The notes beneath the pieces were generated by a model. That model was not told the DNA's origin, made no database searches, and saw nothing but the letters and a program-made list of their open reading frames with translations. Made by a program: the position numbers and the translations under genes. Of a stretch of 5,077 nt of DNA, positions 1-5,077 are shown piece after piece. The stretch is from CACKLF01 sp002725175 (GTDB lineage Bacteria > Pseudomonadota > Alphaproteobacteria > Rhodobacterales > Rhodobacteraceae), in contig PBQX02000071.1 in NCBI GenBank assembly GCA_002725175.2, forward strand, positions 1 to 5,077. Reading direction: 5' to 3'. Each line of letters begins with the position of its first letter. Positions within the stretch are counted from its first letter, which is position 1.

Positions 1-2
1 AA

Positions 3-65
3 TTGATTATACCTATCAAGAATGATTCCAAGATAGACTTGTTTTCAGTAACATCACACCCATGA
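3..65 (+). CDS. 3' end of an unidentified upstream gene (partial)
   Basis: This is the only plus-strand frame that stays open from the left edge up to the phosphofructokinase. It reads about 20 codons, ending in ...DLFSVTSHP, and stops at TGA 63-65. The TGA shares bases with the ATG at 62-64, giving an ATGA overlap typical of translationally coupled genes in an operon. The other two forward frames close by bases 6 and 25. Too little is left to assign a family, and no domain can be recognised. The gene would be co-transcribed with the phosphofructokinase if real. The main doubt is that 20 open codons can occur by chance; the overlap geometry is the chief support. Confidence 0.45.
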   Translation: MIIPIKNDSKIDLFSVTSHP

Positions 66-1318
66 AAGCAAAAAATGCTCTATATGCTCAATCTGGAGGA
101 GTAACTTCCGTGATAAACGCAACTGCTTGCGCGGTAATAGAGTCTGCCAGAAAGTCTAAGAATATTAAAAAAGTTTATGCAGGAAAAGATGGAATAGTAG
201 GAATCCTTAATGAAGATCTAATAGACACTAGCGTTGAGAATGCTAAAGAAATTAAAAAACTAATGCATACACCTGGTGGAACATTTGGTTCATGCAGACA
301 TAAACTTAAAGATGCTAGACAGAATAAAAGAGAATACGAAAGGTTAATTGAGGTTTTTAAAGCTCATGACATAGGATACTTCTTTTATAACGGAGGTGGT
401 GATTCTCAAGACACTTCTAACAAGATAGCTCAATACACGAAAGAAGCTGGATTTCCTGTTACATGTATCGGTATACCTAAAACTATAGACAACGATTTAC
501 CTTTTACAGATAACTGTCCTGGTTTCGGGTCTGTTGCAAAGTATATTGCTACCTCTACAAAAGAGGCAGCTTTAGACGTAAAGAGTATGTCTAAAAGCTC
601 TACAAAAGTATTTATCTTCGAAGTAATGGGAAGACACGCAGGCTGGCTTGCTGCGTCTTCAGCGCTTGCGCAATCTAAAGACAGCTCTGCTCCTCATATT
701 ATTTTGTTGCCAGAAGTTCCTTTTGATGAAAATAAATTCTTAAAGAAAGTAAAAGATTCTGTAAATAAAGAAGGTTATTGCGTGATAGTCGTGTCAGAAG
801 GTGCGAAATACAAAAACGGAAAATTTCTTGCCGATGCTGGAACGGTTGATTCTTTTGGCCACAAACAACTTGGTGGCGTTGCCCCACAAGTTGCAGGAAT
901 TATTAATAAAAAATTAGGATATAAATACCATTGGGCTGTTTCAGACTATCTGCAACGATCTGCAAGACATATATCTTCTCAAGTAGACTTGGATCAGGCA
1001 TATGCGGTTGGTAAAGCTGCTGTTGAATTTGCTACTTCTGGTGAAAACTCCATCATGCCAGTTATCGTAAGGAAGAAATCTAAACCCTATTCTTGGGAAA
1101 TTGGAAAAGTCGAATTATCTAAGGTAGCCAACGTAGAAAAGAAAATGCCTAAAAATTTCATATCAAAGGATGGATTTGGAATAACTCAATCTTGTAAGAA
1201 TTATCTTAGACCGTTGATTCAAGGTGAAGCCAAGGTTCCTTTCGAAGAAGGAGTCATACAAACTGCTTCTTTAAAGCACAAGTTAGTAAAGAAAAAACTT
1301 AAAAAGTTTAAAGTTTAA
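62..1318 (+). CDS. pfp: Pyrophosphate-dependent 6-phosphofructokinase (PPi-PFK)
   Basis: This cytoplasmic glycolytic enzyme phosphorylates fructose 6-phosphate to fructose 1,6-bisphosphate with pyrophosphate, reversibly. The 418-residue protein has the phosphofructokinase fold. An N-terminal phosphate-binding SGG lies at 11-13, GGGDSQDT at 111-118, PKTIDND at 139-145 (catalytic Asp143, with Asp145) and the sugar-phosphate motif MGRHAGW at 189-195. Asp114 and Lys140 align with the two E. coli positions (Gly104, Gly124) whose change to Asp and Lys marks pyrophosphate rather than ATP use. Length and N-terminus match the roughly 400-420-residue group found in methanotrophs and other bacteria. ATG 62 is the only ATG in frame after the upstream stop at 23-25. 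No Shine-Dalgarno is visible, so translation probably relies on coupling to the preceding gene. The C-terminal tail is strongly lysine-rich (KKKLKKFKV). The stop overlaps the convergent gene by 4 bases. Confidence 0.93.
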   Translation: MKAKNALYAQSGGVTSVINATACAVIESARKSKNIKKVYAGKDGIVGILNEDLIDTSVENAKEIKKLMHTPGGTFGSCRHKLKDARQNKREYERLIEVFKAHDIGYFFYNGGGDSQDTSNKIAQYTKEAGFPVTCIGIPKTIDNDLPFTDNCPGFGSVAKYIATSTKEAALDVKSMSKSSTKVFIFEVMGRHAGWLAASSALAQSKDSSAPHIILLPEVPFDENKFLKKVKDSVNKEGYCVIVVSEGAKYKNGKFLADAGTVDSFGHKQLGGVAPQVAGIINKKLGYKYHWAVSDYLQRSARHISSQVDLDQAYAVGKAAVEFATSGENSIMPVIVRKKSKPYSWEIGKVELSKVANVEKKMPKNFISKDGFGITQSCKNYLRPLIQGEAKVPFEEGVIQTASLKHKLVKKKLKKFKV

Positions 1319-1334
1319 TGATGAACTTTAAATT
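1285..1334 (-). terminator. Possible terminator / inverted repeat over the convergent stop codons
   Basis: TTTAAAGTT at 1307-1315 is repeated inverted as AACTTTAAA at 1324-1332, with an 8-base centre (TAATGATG) that holds both genes' stop signals. G-U and A-U pairs could lengthen the stem slightly at each end. Read on the minus strand, the hairpin is followed by CTTTTTAAGTTTTTTC (down to about 1291), the layout of a Rho-independent terminator for the thioesterase/enoyl-reductase pair. On the plus strand the downstream sequence is less T-rich. Against it: the stem is nearly all A-T and so weak, and the T tract is also what the lysine-rich end of the phosphofructokinase would produce on the opposite strand. 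Confidence 0.35.
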
Positions 1335-2493
1335 CAATTCCTGCATTCTTTAATCTATCTATTAAAACTTCTCCCAGTCCTACTGCAGAAGTAAGAACTC
1401 CGCCATATTCATTGCCTCCTGGGAGGTCACTAGACCTAGCTAGAGCAATAGCGGATTCACAAACTAATTTTGCTGTTGATTTATAACCAGGGTCTCCAGA
1501 CCCATACATTGAACAAACCTTCCTTTCTCCATCTTCCGAAGAAGCAACAAAAGTTGACCTGAACCAACCATTATCTTGTTGCTCTTGGCTCGGACCTTCT
1601 CCCGGTTTTTTAAGAAAAGGTCTAAACAAATGTTTTATAGGGGTGCTTATAACTATAAAAACCATCAATAAGCCATAAGAAGCCAATCTTGCCATTCGCT
1701 TAGTAGAAAATAGACCATGTTCACCAAAAGTAAAATTATTTCCATACGGTTTCTGGTTCTGTTCCATTAACGCTGCAGATCGCCTTACTACTCTGGTATT
1801 TGCCACGGCCATTAACCCCATTCCGGCCCAACCATCAATACCTTCAACTTGTTCAATACTAAAGCCGTCCTTAGATTTCTCTCTTTGTTCTTCAGAAACT
1901 GTGTCTTCTGGATTTAAAACAAAGGGATCTCTCATCTCTTTAGAAAGCCCATCCATTGTAAACATAGTTTCAGTCGTCCCGCCTGANGCNCCACCTAAAG
2001 CCTCTTGGTAGACATCCACTCTTGAGACCGNCTTATTAAACTGAGAGATGGTAAATAAGGCTCCAATATCTGAAGGTATGGAATCATAGCCACATGAAGG
2101 AATGATTCTTGTTCCTTTCGATGCTGCCTCTTCATGATGTTTGTCAATTAGACCTTTAACCCAATGATTTTCACCGGTTATATCTGTGTAATGAGTTGCG
2201 TTTTCAACGCAAGCTTGAACCAGTAAAGATCCATATCTTGCAAATGGNCCTGCTGTGGACAAGACAACTTTCGTTTGACTGGTTAGAGACCTTAAGGCTT
2301 CTAGATCTGCTCCATCAGCAACAATCACATCACATTCAAGATTGAAATCAGATTTAATCTGNTCTAGTTTTTCNTTATTTCTTCCAGCCATAGCCCANAC
2401 TAAGTCTTTGTAATTATCTCTTAAATATTTACAACATATCTGACCTGTAAAACCAGTAGCTCCATAAACAATTATTTCGTATTTTTTATCCAT
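1315..2493 (-). CDS. Saccharopine dehydrogenase-like / trans-acting enoyl reductase family protein
   Basis: The 392-residue protein opens with a beta strand and the dinucleotide-binding motif YGATGFTG (residues 10-17), then STAGPFARYG (about 80-90; the Gly codon is GGN) and ALGGASGGTTETM (about 165-180; GGN and GCN codons). These mark the saccharopine dehydrogenase-like oxidoreductase family, which includes human SCCPDH and the mycobacterial trans-acting enoyl reductases that reduce polyketide-type lipid intermediates with NADPH. A hydrophobic stretch near 270-290 (YGLLMVFIVIS) followed by a basic segment suggests membrane association, as in several relatives. Length is normal. It is not a lysine-pathway saccharopine dehydrogenase by motif or context. 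Its ATG shares one base with the thioesterase stop (TAATG), and the nearest purine-rich GGAGGAG is too far upstream to act as its ribosome site, so it is probably translationally coupled. The substrate is unknown. Seven ambiguous bases lie here, six in third codon positions. Confidence 0.85.
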   Translation of the reverse strand: MDKKYEIIVYGATGFTGQICCKYLRDNYKDLXWAMAGRNXEKLXQIKSDFNLECDVIVADGADLEALRSLTSQTKVVLSTAXPFARYGSLLVQACVENATHYTDITGENHWVKGLIDKHHEEAASKGTRIIPSCGYDSIPSDIGALFTISQFNKXVSRVDVYQEALGXXSGGTTETMFTMDGLSKEMRDPFVLNPEDTVSEEQREKSKDGFSIEQVEGIDGWAGMGLMAVANTRVVRRSAALMEQNQKPYGNNFTFGEHGLFSTKRMARLASYGLLMVFIVISTPIKHLFRPFLKKPGEGPSQEQQDNGWFRSTFVASSEDGERKVCSMYGSGDPGYKSTAKLVCESAIALARSSDLPGGNEYGGVLTSAVGLGEVLIDRLKNAGIEFKVHH

Positions 2494-2900
2494 TATGCTT
2501 TTAGTATTTTTCCAACTCCTCCAAAAGTNATTATAGTCTTGCCATCTACAGTTATGTCACCTTCGACAAAACCTATAGATTTTCCTACTTTAGTAGGTTT
2601 AGCACGTATAAGCAGCATACTACCAATAGGTGCAGGTGCTATAAACTCAGTGTGAAAACTAACTGTCGTTACCAAACTATTCCTGTCTTTCATCATGGCT
2701 GAAGTCGTGCAAAAATCAGCTAAAGCCATAAGCGCCCCACCATGNGCAGATTCATAAAAATTGCTATGTTCTTTTTTAGCAAAAAAAATCATAAATAATT
2801 GATCGTCCTCTTTTTTGTAGTATCCAGGACCCATATTTTCAATATGAGCTTGAGGAATTTTTAGCTCTTTAAAGCCTTCTGGTATTTTTTGGTCTATCAT
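2493..2900 (-). CDS. PaaI-like hotdog-fold acyl-CoA thioesterase
   Basis: This 135-residue protein is a small single-domain hotdog enzyme, predicted to hydrolyse acyl-CoA thioesters in the cytoplasm. The family signature is clear: Asn47, then AHGGALMALAD at 52-62, with Asn47 and Asp62 spaced 15 residues apart as in the PaaI/Them2 group, where the Asp is the catalytic acid. The later strand VTTVSFHTEFIAPAP (about 77-91) matches the usual second half. The ambiguous codon before HGG is GCN, so residue 52 is Ala whatever the base; the one near the C-terminus is ATN (Ile or Met). No Shine-Dalgarno lies close to the ATG, while a TATAAT box ends 6 bases upstream of it, which would allow a leaderless or near-leaderless transcript. 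It leads a two-gene unit with the enoyl-reductase-like gene. The substrate cannot be told from sequence. Confidence 0.88.
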   Translation of the reverse strand: MIDQKIPEGFKELKIPQAHIENMGPGYYKKEDDQLFMIFFAKKEHSNFYESXHGGALMALADFCTTSAMMKDRNSLVTTVSFHTEFIAPAPIGSMLLIRAKPTKVGKSIGFVEGDITVDGKTIXTFGGVGKILKA

Positions 2901-2936
2901 CTTTAAATTATAATCCTAGAATCGTTTAATTAAATT
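2901..2936. promoter_or_regulatory. Divergent promoter region with a palindromic -10 element
   Basis: This is the only intergenic space of note, 36 bases between the starts of the thioesterase (leftward) and the esterase (rightward). It contains the perfect palindrome ATTATAAT at 2907-2914, which gives TATAAT on the plus strand (2909-2914) and TATAAT on the minus strand (2912-2907). On the minus strand the predicted start of transcription falls at about the ATG itself. On the plus strand it would fall near 2921, leaving a leader of roughly 16 bases. No convincing -35 hexamer is seen at 16-18 bases on either side, and any plus-strand -35 would lie inside the thioesterase coding region. In such AT-rich DNA a TATAAT can arise by chance, so the call is moderate. 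Confidence 0.4.
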
Positions 2937-4013
2937 ATGAATATTAAAATTCTTATTGGTCTTACTGTCTATTTATATTTATTCGGTTCTAATTTATGGG
3001 CGGAAGAATATTTATCAATAAAAAAAGATTGGGAAGGTGTAGAAAGAGAATACTTAATCTATCTACCTAATAGTTACAAAGAGAATAAAGAAAAAACATT
3101 TCCCGTGATCTTCGGTATACACGGGTATACAGGNACAGCGAGTGGATTCCAAAAAGAAACCACCAAAGGAATGAATTTACTTGCAGAAAAGGAAGATATA
3201 GTAATTGTTTATCCTCAAGGTTCTCATTTCAATGCAGTTTTTCAAGANAAATCAACATTTGTAAGTTCTTGGAATGATTTGGTTAGCAATAAAGAGCAAG
3301 AACCNGGTAAACCCCAAAAATGTAAGNTAAATAGACNCAATTACCCCAAGCCNCCNGAGTGTTCAGATTTTAGCTTCTGTGCCTGGACTTCATGTTATGA
3401 CGATTTGGGTTTCTTAAAATCTGTNATAGAAGAGGTTTCTTCTAGATACAGAGTGGATAAAAAAAGAAGATACATGGTAGGTATGAGCAACGGAGGTGCC
3501 ATGACTTATAGGTTCTCTTGTTTATACCCTGAACTGATAAGCGCATCAGTTGCAGTTGCTAGCTCTGTACCAATCTCTAATTCTTGTGAAAACAAAAGCG
3601 ACCTTCCTTTATTAATTATTTATGGCTCTTTAGATAAAACAACACCACATGATGGCTCTTCTTCATCTGATGGATTCTTTTATGAACCTGTATATGAATT
3701 ATTCAATAACTGGGCAAATGCAATGAATTGCAGCGATAATTTAATCAATTCAGATTTAATGCACTCCAAGGAAAAGGGATTAATCTGCACAAAAAGAAAT
3801 GAATGTGATTCTTCTAAGCTGGAAGTACAAATTTGCGAGATACCAGAAGGCGGTCATTATTGGCCAGGTCAAAANGAGAGCGTAGGTTATTGTAGAGATT
3901 CTTTGCAGAAGAATAATGTTCAATCTTATTATGAATGTAAGAGAGAATATAAAAAACTTAACTGGGGAAATGAGTTAATCTGGGATTTTTTAAAACAGCA
4001 TCNAAGGACATAN
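2937..4013 (+). CDS. Secreted alpha/beta-hydrolase esterase, PHB depolymerase / feruloyl esterase type
   Basis: The frame gives 358 residues. Residues 1-22 form a signal peptide (hydrophobic core ILIGLTVYLYLF, likely cleavage after LWA), so the enzyme should be exported. The mature part has the oxyanion strand IHGYTG (61-66), VYPQG (91-95), the nucleophile motif GMSNGG (182-187, Ser184), IYGSLD with probable catalytic Asp233, and EGGHYWPG (304-311) with His307. This Ser-Asp-His set and the GxSNGG / GGHxWPG pairing are typical of the LpqC / PHB-depolymerase / feruloyl-esterase group. Twelve cysteines (129 to 334) in the mature part suggest disulfides. An insertion at about 99-156 is Cys- and Pro-rich. 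An in-frame TAA two codons before ATG 2937 fixes the start; no Shine-Dalgarno is seen. The end rests on an ambiguous TAN codon (4011-4013), read here as TAA or TAG. Eleven ambiguous bases lie here. The substrate (polyester, acetyl-sugar or hydroxycinnamate ester) is unknown. Confidence 0.85.
4004..4008 (+). promoter_or_regulatory. Ribosome binding site of the CoA-transferase gene
   Basis: AAGGA lies 8 bases before ATG 4017, inside the last codons of the esterase gene. It is the only well-placed Shine-Dalgarno-like site among the starts in this window. It matters because the stop codon between the two genes is masked by an ambiguous base; the site supports independent initiation at 4017 and so two separate proteins. 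Confidence 0.6.
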
Positions 4014-4016
4014 AAA

Positions 4017-5077
4017 ATGAGTAGTATTTTAGAAGGAATAAAAGTATTAGATTTTGGAAGATATATAGCAGGACCCTTTTGCGGGGCTTTATTAGCTGAT
4101 TATGGAGCTGAAGTCATTAGAATAGAAAGGGTTGATGGAAGTGAAGATCGGTATGTAACTCCAGTAACAGAGGATGGTCAAGGTGCTATGTTTCTTCAAC
4201 TGAATAGAAATAAATTAGGAATGACTCTTAACCCTACTAAAGAAAAAGGGAAAGAAATAGTTAAGAGATTGGTTAAGAATTCCGACGTCGTAATTGCTAA
4301 TCTTCCTGAATCTACGCTTAAATCCATGGGATTGGATTACGAAAGTTTATATAAAATAAATCCCAAAATAATTCTTACTTCGAATACAGCTTTTGGCACA
4401 ACAGGTCCATACGCTGAAAGAGTTGGTTTCGATGGTGTCGCCCAAGCTATGTCTGGAGCGATGGATATGACAGGTAATCCTGATGAACCAACTAAAGCTT
4501 ATGCTCCTTACGTAGATTTCTGTAGTGCTTCTTTAGCTGCGTTTGGAACTCTTCTTGCTTACCTTGATAGAGAGAAAACGGGTAAAGGGCAGAGAGTGCA
4601 GACATCTCTCCTACAAACTGCCTTAACAACAACCAATAGCACATTGATCGAACAAGATCTTCTTCAAGCTAATAGAGTGGCTACATTAAACAGGTCTCAA
4701 ACTTCTGGNCCTTCAGATTCTTTTCAAACTAAGGATGGATGGATTTTAGTCCAAACGGTTGGTCAGCCTCTTTTTGAAAGATGGGCACATCTTGTTGGAG
4801 AAGAGGCCTGGATTGANGATCCTAGATTTAAAGATGACTTAATAAGGGGTGAGAATGGAATTTTAATAAGCGANAGAATGGCTCNNTGGTGCAGCGAGAG
4901 GACNAATCAAGAAGCCATTAAAGAATTAGAAAAATCTAGAATCCCTGTAGGCGAAGTTCTGAAAGCTGAAGAAACTTTAAAAGANCCNCATATNNTTGAN
5001 AAAGAAGCCTTTGTAAAAATGAGTTACCCTACTTTGGATAAGGAGTACCCGGTGGCAGCGCCAGCTATAGAATTGTC
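4017..5077 (+). CDS. Class III (CaiB/BaiF family) CoA-transferase, 3' end missing
   Basis: Enzymes of this family move CoA from an acyl-CoA donor to a carboxylic acid through an aspartyl-CoA thioester. The visible 353 residues begin ILEGIKVLDFGRYIAGPF and contain YGAEVIRIER (29-38), TTGPYAERVGFDGVAQAMSG (128-147), and APYVDFCSASLAAFGTLLAYL, where Asp167 is the probable catalytic residue (Asp169 in formyl-CoA transferase). Arg38 is kept, but the place of Gln17 in formyl-CoA transferase is Ile17, and no glycine-rich GGGG loop is seen, so oxalate/formate specificity is unlikely. Family members are usually about 390-430 residues, so some tens of residues lie beyond the window. The gene follows the esterase by three bases in the same frame and is probably co-transcribed with it. 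Eleven ambiguous bases, nine in third positions, cluster toward the end. The substrate is unknown; carnitine-, succinyl- or mesaconyl-type transfer are all possible. Confidence 0.9.
   Translation, partial: MSSILEGIKVLDFGRYIAGPFCGALLADYGAEVIRIERVDGSEDRYVTPVTEDGQGAMFLQLNRNKLGMTLNPTKEKGKEIVKRLVKNSDVVIANLPESTLKSMGLDYESLYKINPKIILTSNTAFGTTGPYAERVGFDGVAQAMSGAMDMTGNPDEPTKAYAPYVDFCSASLAAFGTLLAYLDREKTGKGQRVQTSLLQTALTTTNSTLIEQDLLQANRVATLNRSQTSXPSDSFQTKDGWILVQTVGQPLFERWAHLVGEEAWIXDPRFKDDLIRGENGILISXRMAXWCSERXNQEAIKELEKSRIPVGEVLKAEETLKXXHXXXKEAFVKMSYPTLDKEYPVAAPAIEL

Noticed and set aside
699..887. A 62-codon open frame on the minus strand inside the phosphofructokinase gene.
   Set aside because: It lies wholly antisense to a strongly conserved coding region and its translation shows no recognisable domain.
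1315..2493. A true saccharopine dehydrogenase of lysine metabolism.
   Set aside because: The SGGT and GPFARYG motifs and the hydrophobic segment match the SCCPDH / trans-acting enoyl-reductase branch, and no lysine genes are nearby.
3241..3360. A frameshifted or decayed segment of the esterase, suggested by clustered N.
   Set aside because: The frame stays open across the whole stretch, the N are mostly in third positions, and catalytic motifs on both sides are in the same frame.
2937..5077. A single fused esterase-CoA-transferase protein reading through TAN at 4011-4013.
   Set aside because: Both proteins have complete, normal ends at the junction, a ribosome site precedes ATG 4017, and a cytoplasmic CoA enzyme attached to an exported protein would make no sense. 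The N most likely hides TAA/TAG.
1..5077. Mobile element, CRISPR array, tRNA or rRNA, phage or toxin-antitoxin genes.
   Set aside because: No repeated spacers, terminal inverted repeats, transposase or integrase motifs or tRNA-like folds were seen. The window is filled by ordinary metabolic genes.

Overview
The window is AT-rich, almost fully coding bacterial DNA. Six genes (two cut by the window edges) cover nearly everything; the only real intergenic space is 36 bases between two divergent genes. Stop/start and stop/stop overlaps (ATGA, TAATG, TTAA) are frequent. With the gene content, this fits a streamlined, AT-rich gammaproteobacterium, perhaps a marine lineage such as SAR86; that placement is inference, as there is no marker gene here. 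The 31 ambiguous bases (N) all lie after base 1986 and 25 of them fall in third codon positions, so the sequence looks like a consensus of related strains (metagenome or mixed-cell assembly).

Layout. Bases 3-65 hold the last codons of an unidentified plus-strand gene whose stop overlaps the start of a pyrophosphate-dependent phosphofructokinase (62-1318). That gene ends tail to tail, with a 4-base overlap, against a minus-strand pair: a PaaI-like hotdog thioesterase (2900-2493) followed by a saccharopine-dehydrogenase-like / trans-acting enoyl-reductase-type Rossmann protein (2493-1315). An inverted repeat sits over the two nested stop codons. From the 36-base gap, a plus-strand pair runs the other way: a secreted, cysteine-rich alpha/beta-hydrolase esterase of the PHB-depolymerase/feruloyl-esterase type (2937-4013) and a class III (CaiB/BaiF) CoA-transferase (4017 to beyond the window end). 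The gap carries a perfect ATTATAAT palindrome that gives a TATAAT box on both strands.

How the genes may work together. PFP belongs to central glycolysis/gluconeogenesis and is probably unrelated to the rest. The two divergent pairs share an acyl-ester/acyl-CoA theme: an exported esterase could release an acid, the CoA-transferase could activate it, the enoyl-reductase-like protein could reduce an intermediate, and the thioesterase could release a product or recycle CoA. This pathway is a hypothesis from adjacency and family only; no substrate can be read from the sequence. I found no mobile element, CRISPR array, RNA gene or clearly new system.
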